In this document: piece by piece, positions 22,822-33,464 of the stretch | Layout of the letters: every line of letters begins with the position of its first letter | Position numbering within the stretch: position 1 is the first letter of the stretch | DNA from: Calocera cornea HHB12733 | Lineage: Eukaryota > Basidiomycota > Dacrymycetes > Dacrymycetales > Dacrymycetaceae | Reading direction: 5' to 3' | DNA: 64,000 nt | NCBI GenBank assembly: GCA_001632435.1 | Contig: KV424033.1 | Coordinates: 1-64,000 of the forward strand | Program-made: the position numbers and the translations under genes | Notes under the pieces: generated by a model | Seen by the model: only the letters and a program-made list of their open reading frames with translations | Databases searched by the model: none | What the model was told of the DNA's origin: nothing

Positions 22822-23705
22822 GTCACATACAGCGCTATGCCTGTCCGATCATCAGCTACTGCAACGTCTAAAGCGAGAACTGGTTACCGCTCAGACATCT
22901 GCTAATTCCGGCTTGGTGGGAGTATGATATAACGGGTGCTGGTCTGACCAAATGATGGATCGCGGGAGCGAAGAGCGTCGCTCTTACTGAAGGATGAAGG
23001 TGAGGATAGTGCTTATATTGGCCCTCCAAGTGCGCTCATGGATTCTACTTGTTATTCCGTTATCCCCTCGTGTCAGCCACGTTGCTATCACCAGTTCGCC
23101 GAAACAACAAAGCCACTTGGCCTAACGCCACCCACCTCTCACCATTTCAGGGATTCTGTTGAATCTGTGAACTCCCTTCTGTCACCCGTGAGATCACGTC
23201 GTTACCGGCAGGAGCATGGCTTTCCCAGTGGCGTCCCTCAGTTCCCGACTCCGTCCTGAAAGTCCCTGCTTCTACCCGCACGACCCTGTATCATCCCTAT
23301 GCCTTTCCCGCAGTGTCCGTCGTCTCCCCGCAGTGCCCTGGGAATACCTTTCAATACCCTTCCTCACAGACTTCATCCAGATTTTACCCGGCTCTATCCT
23401 GGAATTTCCTGCTCCTCCCCGCACGACCCTGGATTATCCCTATACTTTCCCCGCAGTGTCCGTCGTCTCCCCGCAGTGCCCTGGGAATACCTTTCAATAC
23501 CCTTGCTCACCCATGTCATCCTGGCTTTACTCGTCGCTGTATGGATCCAGTCAGTGTCGTCCATCAATGTCCTCAAGGCCGTTGCATCATCCGATTCCTT
23601 ATTGTCTGGCTTGCTCGTATCAGGCATGCTGTACCAGCAAACACACACTTAGTCCAGTTGACTCCACTACTTGAACCGTCCCCAATATCTGTCATTGTCT
23701 ACAGG
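22822..23705. other. intergenic, pyrimidine-rich
   Basis: No gene supported. The plus strand is C/T-rich, like the upstream regions of other genes in the island, and contains a direct repeat at 23243-23509. A 3' splice-like TCTACAG directly before 23706 hints at a 5' exon of the next gene. Confidence 0.5.
23243..23509. repeat. tandem direct repeat, period 143 bp
   Basis: Two copies (about 23243-23366 and 23386-23509) share blocks such as CAGTGTCCGTCGTCTCCCCG (23311 and 23454) and CTGGGAATACCTTTCAATAC at the same 143-bp spacing. Confidence 0.85.
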
Positions 23706-24143
23706 ATGTCGAACACGCCCGTCGACCTGACACCCTCCACAGTAACCTCTTCAACAGATGGCTCCGCAGGGGACAACACACCGTCGGCTACGAATGGCAC
23801 CTCCATCATGATACCTGTGGTATTCGATCCCAATTTCAATTTCTCTGTCCCGCGTCGCCGTCCAAATGGACGATGGCTGGAGAGCTGCATTGGGGAGAAT
23901 GTCACACTCACGTGCTGTCTCAAAACGCGAGTACGCATCCTTAATGTTAGACTTCCAGAGTTTGGTTCCTCACAGTCGCCGCAGATCAACTCCACAACTG
24001 CATTGGTTGAGTGTACCGATGGGCATCTTGTGGAGGTCGTCTTGCCAGAGGTTACTTTCATATATTTCGATCGCTTACTGAGGTGGGCTGACTGGCTGAG
24101 GTATGCTAGGAGACCCAGCTTCAAGGCCCCCTTTTGGAACTGA
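23706..24143 (+). CDS. small hypothetical protein, island gene 5
   Basis: Not recognised. 145 residues from the ATG at 23706, starting MSNTPVDLTPSTVTSSTDGS, with a Ser/Thr-rich first third followed by a more ordered region (IMIPVVFDPNFNFSVPRRRP, VTLTCCLKTRVRILNVRLPE, VTFIYFDRLLRWADWLRY). A short 5' exon is possible because an AG acceptor sits right before the ATG. It ends inside the 3' end of the convergent minus-strand gene (overlap about 23 bp). No targeting signal is visible. Confidence 0.5.
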   Translation: MSNTPVDLTPSTVTSSTDGSAGDNTPSATNGTSIMIPVVFDPNFNFSVPRRRPNGRWLESCIGENVTLTCCLKTRVRILNVRLPEFGSSQSPQINSTTALVECTDGHLVEVVLPEVTFIYFDRLLRWADWLRYARRPSFKAPFWN

Positions 24144-24653
24144 TCGTCTTGGTGGTTTCTGCGACCGCTGTCAAGCTGGTGGTTCCGCCGTCGGAGATGG
24201 GAGAGGGCCTGGGTAAGTCGCGATCGAATGGATTGCAGACCAGGAACTGAACTGAGGCTGTTGCACAGACATGGTCTCCTGGAACGAAATGATCGAATTG
24301 ATGTTTAAATTCCCCGACATATTCGTATGATACTAGGCCACTGTAGTACATACCGCTTCCTGGGTCGACACCGATTGGGATTGGTTGTTCTCTTGAACCA
24401 CAGTTCAGTTTCAGACCTCTGTGCACCCCCATTGCGATGCATTAGTCTCGCCGTTAGCAGAATGTTGAGAGTAGCGTCTACCGCGGGAAGCTTGTCTAGT
24501 ATGCATTCACCCTTCAAGTGGTTCCTTTGGGTACGCGGCACGATGACGCCACTCGTTCCTTGCCTCCCTTGGCACCTCGAGCTCGCCGACCACTGTCTGC
24601 CATACCTTCCTGCGCCATGCCAATCGACCAATCCACTCAGTGCTTCGAATCAT
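24121..24653 (-). CDS. hypothetical protein, island gene 6
   Basis: Not recognised. Two exons can be joined: MIRSTEWIGRLAWRRKVWQT ... YPKEPLEG (24653 to about 24503), then after a short intron LLTARLMHRNGG-type sequence and GLKLNCGSREQPIPIGVDPG ... ending TTKTISSKRGP at 24121. The second part contains a Cys-poor, beta-rich looking stretch (GMYYSGLVSYEYVGEFKHQF). The frame of the small middle piece is uncertain. Real coding is likely but structure is provisional. Confidence 0.35.
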
Positions 24654-25027
24654 GGACACATTCGGGTACGACGTTGTACCGGCTTAGCAGCTGGAATCGT
24701 GGTCAATGACATCCAGATCAAACAAACGACAGTTGGCGTTCCCTCCAGTGCTTCCACCGCACAGAATCCAGAACTAAGTGAGCAGGGGTATCACTTTTCA
24801 CTCTTCTCTTTTTATATTCTAGGCATGGCGAAATGGTATTGTACGGTGTCACTGCACGACATTCTCTCTTTTCGGTATGAATGGTCTTATGTCTAACAGC
24901 GTCCCCCGTTCGACTTGCGGCTGAGTGTCGTTCATTTGCTACAGTAAGCTCATTGAGCTGGGCACCGTGACTGGCCGCGAACACTGGCAGGCGACGTCAT
25001 CTGACGGATGCAAAATTTCGAGCCAGT

Positions 25028-26714
25028 ACTGTCAGGGTCCACCACTACCACCCAAGCCCCGATCGCCCATCCCCGCCTTTATACGACGAGGTCTACGACC
25101 ATGCCCACCACCTCGCTTCAGTCTCTTTTCTCAAAGAGCGAGCCGTCAGTAAGCGACCTGTGTATCTGGCATGCCTACTGGCTCATACTCAAGTGGTCGA
25201 CAGTCTATCAGAGAAGCACTGCAGCAGATCGTCAATAGGCATGAAAACCAGAAGCCGTACTTTGGCGATCTATGGACGCGTTTTTTCGAACCTATTGCTC
25301 GGTACTGTACCTTGTCGCATCTACGCCATAAGCAGACCGATCTTATATAACGCGATCTCCACTCCAGGAACCAGAAGATCTACAGCTCAGGCCCCTACCG
25401 CTCATACCGTAGGAGCGATGGCATCGCTGCGTTCCAAGAACCGAAAGACATCGTCACGTCAACCATCACTGCGTGTCAACTTCCTGTGTGCGATGCCATG
25501 TCTGCAATTGGTAAGGAAGACAGTCGGATTATGATGCATCTCAACTGACACTTTCTTGGAGAAATCATTCTCGCAAACGCGTTCCCCCCGACGAACGATG
25601 CTCAAGCGCGACTGTTGGGAACAATCGCATACAAGTGGCATCGCGCTCTGTACCCTGATTACGGCTATGCTCGAGTAACCTTCATACCCCATCTTCCCAC
25701 TGCCGTTCTCGGCTTTATACCCGCAGGGATCACGGTCCCGCCCACCCACAGCACGATACCAGAGATCCCTGCGCCAGATACCTCACCAGCGGCCCCAACT
25801 ACGACTGATCCACCAATTCCACACCCGACGGCGCTCACTCAGCCCCGCACCATCCCTAGGGAAATCTCTGGCGCAAAGACACTCCAGCGACAGAAGCGCG
25901 AAGTCTGTCTCGAGGATGGACTTGGAAAAGAGAAATTCGTTCAATATAAAGACTGTGTGGCCATCGCGTGCGCCACGGGCCACTGTATCGATCAGTTCGT
26001 GCCGGAGGGCGGGCCACACATTTGCATGTGTGCTGAACTGCTGCTCTTCATGTGGTACGTGCTGTCTTCAATGGCTCGATAATTCGTTGACAATGTGCCG
26101 TAGGTTGCTGCAGCTGAGCAAGACGCCCGTGAATGCCAAAAAGCTCAAGAATATGGTAATTACCTTCAACTGCATCGATAATTTCGGTCTGGAGAAGTTC
26201 CTGCAATCACTGCCAGCCGATCTCATTACCAACGATCATCTCGAGGATCGCTTTGCGATGTCGTCGCTTACCGACACCAAAATGGGATCTGACACGGTGA
26301 TTCTGTTGTGTTACCGCTGCCTGCTGCTGCTCTCGTTTGTCAACGACGCCCTCGTGAAGCACGAGCTATCAGTTGCATTCAAAGAATGGTCGAAGGACGA
26401 AAAGACGGGTCAGTACGTGCTCAAAGACATCATACCTTGGACGTCGGCGCAACGAGCAACTTTATTGGGCAGCGCGTCGTCAATCGCACCAGCGAGCAAC
26501 GACTCACCTCACCCTCGAGGGGTGGTTGCCACTAGAGGGACGCATGTACACCGTGGGGTCTCGGGACGGCCGCCTCGCGCTGCACATTCCGGAAGACGGG
26601 CTAGACGCGCAGCATAGTTACGACATCTGTATTAGCAGTTGTATCTTCAGCAGGATGTACATGATAATGAATCAGTTCCGTATCCATAACGCTGCCATCA
26701 TGTCACCAGGTTAA
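25028..26714 (+). CDS. hypothetical protein, island gene 7
   Basis: Not recognised by name. Coding-like exons read PPLYDEVYDHAHHLASVSFL, VNRHENQKPYFGDLWTRFFE, IARYCTLSHLRHKQTDLI (about 25075-25350), RNQKIYSSGPYRSYRRSDGI (25371-25430) and EIILANAFPPTNDAQARLLG (about 25563-25620). After a proline/threonine-rich linker come CIDQFVPEGGPHICMCAELL (about 25987-26046) and LPADLITNDHLEDRFAMSSL. The last block (EGRMYTVGSRDGRLALHIPE, about 26532-26591) is in another frame from the exon before it, so either an intron near 26413-26472 (GTACGTG...GGGCAG) or a frameshift separates them. The 3' end overlaps the convergent neighbour by 17 bp. First exon not found. Confidence 0.5.
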
Positions 26715-28933
26715 GATCCTGGTCCTGTGCCTCTTGCCCTTCACCATGATTGTAGTCTCCGGGTGTATCGAAGCCCATTCGAAGCCATGCCGCCAGTAGC
26801 TCGGCACTTGGTGTCGATTCTTCCTCGGCCATTTGGAGCGCCCTTGCGATCTTCTGTCTCTCCAGCTCCGCCGCTTCCTCGGCAAGTAAGGCATCAAAGT
26901 CAAGGACCAAGCTCGAACCGTCGGGGTCTCCTGGGGAAGACTTGCTAAGACAAGCTTGCCATGACTCTTGGTTCCAGGAGCTGATCGCGATGCTGTGGCG
27001 TAGTTCATCTTCCTCGTGATAACGATCCAGGCGAAAGAATCGGCAACCGTTCGGAAATGTGGCTTCAATCACCGCGCAGTTCATGTACGACGTGATACAG
27101 ACTGCAAGAAGTTCCACTGGAACGTCCAATCGTAATCCATATTGTAGAACCCATGCGTCGCCCCATGGCTGCCCCACCCAATCGGTCCAGTAACCAATAA
27201 GCCCTTCCCCAGTGACGACGTTGAGATGGTGGAGCTGGAGGCCTTCAAAACTGAGGGAACGATGGCCCATCTCGCTCGGCCCTGTTCGCAGTCTTGACGT
27301 TTTCAGCTGCCACTCTCTTTGCTGTTGGAAGCAATGTCAGAAGAGGCCTGATGAATAGAGAAGCCAAGCTTACCCAGTTCGTATTATCTTTCATCATACG
27401 GACAGTGGGCAATTGACTCAGCCCATAGTCAGCGTTCACCGTAACAGCCAAACCGGGACCGGGAACAGGTTCCAGCGGCATGGTGAGCCAAAGACATGAA
27501 TTCTTGCGCCCGACAATCAGAGCTTGACTGCGCTCTTCGTAGCGCAAATGGTCCACGTGTTGCAATAATTCCTGATGGCCGCCATCCGCTACAACCCATG
27601 CGTGATCCTGCGTCACACAGACGGGGGAGGAGGCGTTTGAGGACAGGGTCACACGGATGGCTTTGAGAGATGAAGGACGATTGGCGTCACGGGATTGGTC
27701 GAGGAAGAACATAAGCTTGGATTGCAGAACCAACGTGAAGTCCGACATGTGCGGCGTTTCCTCGCCATTGGGTGATGAAAAGTCGAAGATCCAAACTGGG
27801 ACCAGAGGGTTGTCGATCCCGTCGGTCACGTCTTCGATCTTGTAGACGGTAATCCAGAATTCATACCGAAGGATCAAGTACTTGTCGCCTGCAAAGACGT
27901 CGAAACGAGCCTCGATGACAGGTTCTTCCATATCGACACGGAACAAGGGGGGAAGACGGGCAGTTTTCGTGGTGTCGAATACGGCTCGCTCGCCAATCTC
28001 CAACAGCTTATATCCTTCTACACATGCGAAATCATAATTGACGACCCAGACGGTGTCATCCATGATCGCCGCAGCTATTCGTCCAACTCGGGGCTGACCG
28101 ATCCGCACGTCAGTTTCAAGTCATGTGGCTGATGACCTCACAATACACACCTGAGGACAACAACCTTCCAGAACAACGCACTTATCGTCCGAGAGCCGGC
28201 GAACACTGAGATGAAGATCTCTCACTTGGTGGGAAACAGCCCATTGTCCTTCAGATGCCAGCAAGACCTCGCTTGGCACGCATATAGGCGTGAATGTAAT
28301 CGATGGACCATGTCGGACAACGCGAATGACAGTAAGCAATTCTCGTTCGGCGACTAACGCTTGGTCGGCGTAGAATGCCAGAGTGATAGTTGCTTCGTCT
28401 TCTTGGAAGGACACAGCGGCGGGGAGGGTATCCCGCACCATGACGTTTGCAAGAGTAGGGTACGACCCCATCTCCTTCCACCGATCCGTGTCGTGATCGA
28501 ACCCATAGAACCGAGCGATCGCATTCGATGTGAGGACTACGCAGGAGGTCCCGACCATGACGACCATCGCTAAGGATTCTGACGTGTGCAACTGGGAATT
28601 GAGGTAGATGTACGTGTGAGGCGCAACGGTTCCAACATCCCACCCAGAGTGGGGGTGTTTGTTGTGGGGTGCTGAATAGGGGCCTCCTCCAACAGCATCG
28701 TCCTCTGCTCCCATAACTTCATCATCGACCGCGGTATCGGATGTATCGGCCTTTGCTGATGATTGGGTTCCGATAGTGGAATCTTCTCCAAGGGGTGAAG
28801 AGCCACCATCCGCATTGATATCCTCGTTGCTGGCCGCCCGTTGGTATTTGCGAGGTGGAGATTTGTAGTCCCGCGGGGCGGAGCTGTCCCAACTCACGCG
28901 AGCGGTAGCGACCGACGGTTCCGGAGTTGACAT
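26698..28933 (-). CDS. hypothetical protein, island gene 8
   Basis: Not recognised. Three exons join well: MSTPEPSVATARVSWDSSAP ... VVLEGCCPQ (28933 to about 28152), PRVGRIAAAIMDDTVWVVNY ... MMKDNTNW (about 28094-27375), and REWQLKTSRLRTGPSEMGHR ... QDLNLVT (stop at 26698). The protein is about 720 residues. The N terminus is acidic and disordered (about 80 residues). The rest has many short beta-like segments with hydrophobic/aromatic spacing, compatible with a beta-propeller-like fold, but no WD or Kelch repeat is clear. The C terminus has a helical charged region (LAEEAAELERQKIARALQMA). No catalytic motif seen. Confidence 0.6.
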
Positions 28934-29522
28934 CGGTTTACTGAGGCTTCAGATATGAGATCCCACCAAGTATGTGGTGGGAATGGATTATAGGTAGGCA
29001 CTTGCAAGTGGATAGCAGTGAGGAGTTGGTTGTTTGAGCGAACGCGACGTGTACCCCTAATTGAGGGGGCTGACAGAAATCAGTGCCCGGCGGATGTATA
29101 TATATATAAAGGCCGCACGGACACGTGGCCTATCCGGTACCAGCTTCCGTGCCCGGTTGTAGCTCACACTGGCCGGATCTGTTGCCATTCTCCAGGCGGT
29201 TTGATGCATAGGCTAGGACACCAAAGTAGGTTGGCTACTCCATGGGCTCCATGGCCTTGATCGCCACTTTGGCCTGAGCACGTTCAGCGTGGTGCATTGC
29301 ATACCGTCTTGCGTCTTCTCTCGCCCCATCCTGTTGCCCGAACGGGTGCAGACCCATGCAATTAATAACTTCAATCTGGTTGAACATTACAGCACGACAG
29401 TGTGGACAACTGATCCAATACTCGAAACGGCTGCCAAACCCAACCACGAATCACCTGTCCTTCATGTTTGCGACCAAAACCAAGTTAGCGCGCACTCCGC
29501 AGCATGCCAAATACTCCGACAT
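28934..29522. other. intergenic region with TA-rich TATA-like tract
   Basis: Contains TATATATATATAAAGG at about 29097-29112, palindromic enough to serve either strand; it lies about 165 bp upstream of the minus-strand gene ending at 26698. A minus-strand frame at 29235-29447 carries CPHCRA but could not be tied to a gene. Confidence 0.4.
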
Positions 29523-31590
29523 CTATGCCGCACCAAGACTGGCCTCACGCTTGATTCTGATCTGCTTCTCGCTCTTCGTGACAGGTCTTGATTGGTTCCA
29601 TCCGTGGATCATGCAAAGACGATCCCACATATCATCGTCAGTAGGCTCCTTGCCTTCGACCCATTGGTCCAATGGTTTCAAGAACGTTCCACGAGGGACT
29701 GCACCAGGTTATCAGGAAGATATACACCTACTTTGGGTCGCTACTGAAAGACGTACTATTTTTCAACATCGCCTTGCACCGGTAGCAAGGCCGCCCTCTA
29801 GAAGAACAAACCCAACAGTGTTTCCGTCCGGCGTCGATACAGATTTCACAAATCTGATGCCATGAAAGGCCATTTGGTGAAACTTCTGGAGGGTTCCCAG
29901 AGACATCTGCGGGAGGCTGTCGGCGAACCATATACCCGGTATACCGGACGTCTGGTGGAGGTAACATGATCTTCTTCACTTTCGTCAAAGGCTTGGTGTC
30001 GTGTGGGTACTCTAAGTATTCCACAGATTGGCAGTTTTGACATCGATGAATTCCATGGGACAGCTGCCATATCGCGATCAGCAATTTGCTGATCGCGCAA
30101 ACGAGCCTCACACTCACTGTCGTGCTGCACTCTTGAGGCCAAGCAGTGATCAACCAACCCCATTTTCGGATCAGCTCAGCGGTTATCTGCTCCGGTCGAA
30201 CAAGAACTGGTTCAAACTCGCAACAGGCAGCTTCCCCCATACTGTCTGTGTAATAGAGCTTGCGCTGTTTGAGACGAACGACGCTGTACGAGATCCAGAT
30301 CGGCACGTCGAATCGACCGCCTGAATAGTACCACTCCAGAATTGCGCGTTGTGGGTCGGAGCGGACATCGTGTCTTATGCGAGGTGCTGACGTGGGGTCA
30401 GGTCCAGGCACCCCTTTCTTGTTTGCAACGACTGCGCCTTTCGCACGGTGCGAGCTCCGACTGGGCTGCTCCTTCGTGTCTAAACGGGTTTTTTTTCGTG
30501 CGGGTTGGCTGTCGCTTAGCGACTCCGCAGAAGACTCAGGCATATGGCGATCGGGGTCGGGCAGGACAGTGCGCGGCGATCCTCCTAGTGACGGCGAGGC
30601 TCGCGATCCTCCTAGTGACGGCGAGGCTCGGGGAGATGCAATCTGGGCGCTGGTCGAGGGGCTCGCGGAGCTCTGACGGAGCCGCTTCTTTGTGCCTAAG
30701 CTCGCTGTTTTCCGTGCAGATTCGCAGTCGCTGGGCGCCTCCGCGGAAGACTTAGCCCTATGGGAGGTGGGTGACGGGCTTGCTTCGGGTAGATGCGCGG
30801 ACTTGCCACTGGCAACCTCAGCAAGGGGATCGCGTATTCTCAAACTGGCTGTGCTTGGTGATGACGGCGGAGGGCCAGGGCTGTTACTGTGATGCCCAGC
30901 TGGCGTCTCATTATCTGCTCCATTGTTCGAAGCTGCCGCGGGGGTGAGCTGGCTCAAAGCGGAGCCTGCATGAGCTCGTGGATCGTTCCAGCCGGAACCC
31001 GAAAGATCAGGGGGATCGTTCCAGCCCGAGTCAGAAGGATCCTGTGGACCATCATCATCATGGCCCACCGGTATAGATTCGTGCCGAGTGTATGAAGAAC
31101 GACTAGTCGCAAGTGCGAGTGAAGATATCTGATGCTCCCGAGAGTTTTCTGACGCGACTGCTCCTGGATCGGCGTCGTGGTGTGGAAGGCTTTCCACTCG
31201 ATGTGATCCAGGGTCTGCGCCATGGATGCTATACGCTATCTCTCGTCCCGGCGTTGTCCGCCTTGGTCGGCTGTTCGAGGCGAGATCGTCAGACCGACCG
31301 CCGCCAACAGTTTGCACAGTCGACGACGTCTGTACGGCGGTAACGCGTTCAGAAAGGGCAGCTATGGTATTCACCGTGTTTATGATATGCTCTGTCAGAG
31401 CTTGGTGCGAATCGGCGGAAGTGTTCCCATACACGTCTCGATATTGCTCGCGAATGCGTCGCGGTATAATGGGCGGATAAGGAAGAACGTACTTGAGCTC
31501 CGGGCATCGCTCAGGCACTACCTTCCAGGCCGCGTGCAGAGCCAGTTGCAGTTGGTTGTGGAGTTCGTCAGGTACCAAGTCGTAATCCAT
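29523..31590 (-). CDS. hypothetical protein with C-terminal Cys pairs, island gene 9
   Basis: Not recognised. The main exon (31590 to about 29759) begins MDYDLVPDELHNQLQLALHA. A long Ser/Pro/Arg-rich disordered middle includes a doubled SPRASPSLGG/SRASPSLGG unit (27-bp repeat at about 30583-30636). A folded domain starts near RAILEWYYSGGRFDVPIWIS. Its end has four Cys pairs (CQNC, CEIC, CWVC, CYRC), suggesting zinc binding. The frame continues to a stop at 29728, but a strong GTACGT donor near 29757 joins in frame to PRGTFLKPLDQWVEGKEPTD ... REASLGAA, ending at 29523. I prefer the spliced form. The GRFDVPIWISY-like core and Cys pairs hint at a nucleic-acid-linked role, which is inference. Confidence 0.6.
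30583..30636. repeat. 27-bp tandem repeat, two copies, inside a gene
   Basis: CGATCCTCCTAGTGACGGCG... is present twice in a row and encodes the SPSLGG repeat on the minus strand. The unit is a multiple of three and preserves frame. Confidence 0.85.
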
Positions 31591-31642
31591 GTCATGATAT
31601 AGAACGTAGAAAGCTCCCTGAGTGGTGTGAGGAGGGAGGACA

Positions 31643-31972
31643 CTACGTTATATAACGACTTACAATGGCTCCGCAAAGACACCTTATCCACTGATCAGGA
31701 TGCAACCTCAGGCTCTTGCTAGGGCTCGTTATCAATGAGGTGAGGGCCTCGAGCCATTGAGCGGAATCTAGTTGGTTTCGAGGCTTACGTCCGACTTGTT
31801 CGGTGGCATCGCATGCAAGGAACAGATCCAGCGGGAGGTCGTCCAAAGGTAGCAGATTAAACGGTATAGGAATAGGCCGGTTCAACGAATTTCGCTGGAG
31901 CAAAACTTGCAGCTCATTGAGGATGTCATGGATGCGATGCATCATCACCAGACTAGGTGCGAGGTGAGCCAT
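31643..31972 (-). CDS. open frame, possible separate small gene or 3' exon
   Basis: 109 codons, MAHLAPSLVMMHRIHDILNE ... CGAIVSRYIT, leucine-rich and helical in character. It follows the gene at 32008-33258 by 35 bp on the same strand. It may be that gene's last exon or an independent small gene. No family recognised. Confidence 0.3.
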   Translation of the reverse strand: MAHLAPSLVMMHRIHDILNELQVLLQRNSLNRPIPIPFNLLPLDDLPLDLFLACDATEQVGRKPRNQLDSAQWLEALTSLITSPSKSLRLHPDQWIRCLCGAIVSRYIT

Positions 31973-32007
31973 CGAACATTGAAGCAGGTAGGACGTCTGT
32001 AGATGTT

Positions 32008-33258
32008 TCAGCCGTCCCGCAGAAGCGCATATATACCAGGACCAAGGCTCACGATGTCATCGGTTACGTAGAGGAGATAGAGATCCACACTGAGGGCATC
32101 TGGCTCTCTGACCCAACAGGGTGCTACCAATGTGGACTCGAGGAGCTTCTTGCCGTAATACGTGTCCAGAATGTCTCGGGCGATCGTCTTGCATTTCTCC
32201 AAATGTGGGTCTTGCTCGATGCGCCACCAACCGAATGAAGTCACCGATGGCAGTTCTGTTCTTGGCACCGATGCGAACAGTGCTGGAAATCTTCCCAAGA
32301 CATACGAGCGGACCACAAGCGGGGTAAAACGCGCATTGATGACAGTCTTGTCTTGAGCAATATTGTAGATGGTGGTTGCCTGAGCCGCAAAGGCAGCATC
32401 TTGAAGGAACCGTACCTGCAATGAGGCTGGCCAATGACCGAGTTCAATGTTTGTGGCCATCGAGAAAAGACAAGTCTGGATACGCGTCAGGTCGGAATGA
32501 GGAGGCGCAGAGTAAGACGCACCCATATGTCCAGATTCGCCCGAAGCCATCTCAAGATCTCACGCTTTCCTGATAGGTCGGTCGGCTGTCCGAGCTGCGC
32601 GAGCACGCCGACTGCCACCTGGCCCACAAGGATGCGCACGGTGTCATTCCACGGCACAGATAACTGCACTTCGGCACCACCGACTTGTGCCCATAGGCGA
32701 AGATTTCCGTGCTCATCGACAAATCCCTCCGGATGAGGGTCGGCAGCATGGCGGTAGAACCCGAGCCAGCGAAGCTCTGGAAGAGACCGCACGGATATCT
32801 TCTGCAGGTCTAGGCCCTCTCCACTCTCCAACGGTAGAAGCGCATGCTGGGCGAATAGCGTTTGATAGTCCAGAAGCACTCTTGATATTTCTGAGCGTAA
32901 ACGATTGGGATGGGACGAGACGAGCGAAAGCATATAATAGAAGTTGATGTAAGGATTCTACAGTCGACCCGGATTAGTTGTATGCATATGATGGGGGCCA
33001 AGTGGAACACACCAGTAACTGAGCCCTCCTCATAACTTCTTGCCGAAACGCACTCGGATCACTTTCTCTATGGCTGAGATCCAGTCGTTGATAGGAGAGG
33101 ATGATATCCAGTGAGCGATCAGCGAACTGGCCGAAATGCTTGAGGATCATGCCCTTGATGAGTGAGGCGGACCGTGGGGCGAACGGCTCGGGGGTCGCTC
33201 TCATGACTACTTCGGGTACAGACATTCGATGTTTGAGGAGCGGCGATAGTTGCGGCAT
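32008..33258 (-). CDS. hypothetical protein, island gene 10
   Basis: Not recognised. Exons: MPQLSPLLKHRMSVPEVVMR ... RRAQLL (33258 to about 33020), NPYINFYYMLSLVSSHPNRL ... RANLDIWV (about 32960-32526), ATNIELGHWPASLQ and onward FAAQATTIYNIAQDKTVINA ... YALLRDG (stop at 32008). The protein is helical with many hydrophobic residues but no long membrane segment. Another open minus-strand stretch, 31643-31972 (MAHLAPSLVMMHRIHDILNE), could be a further 3' exon, but no frame-consistent junction was found. An N-terminal basic-rich exon and clean GT/AG introns support coding. Confidence 0.5.
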
Positions 33259-33464
33259 AATAATATAATGATACGAAGAAGAGTGCTGGTGTGTTGTGCG
33301 AAGATCACATATGATGTGATGAAGACCAAGTCGTGGCGTCCATACAAGAAGAGTCGCGTCTTCCCCGGGTCACGGTGATGATACTAATAACGCCACCCTG
33401 ATCACGGCGCGACCATCTGCTCAATGTCGGTCCTATCCGAACTTTCGAAACAACCACCAGCCTC

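Noticed and set aside
29235..29447. RING-type gene fragment (CPHCRA)
   Set aside because: Only one Cys pair and no joinable exon; it lies in the 3' flank of the gene at 29523-31590 and could be chance.
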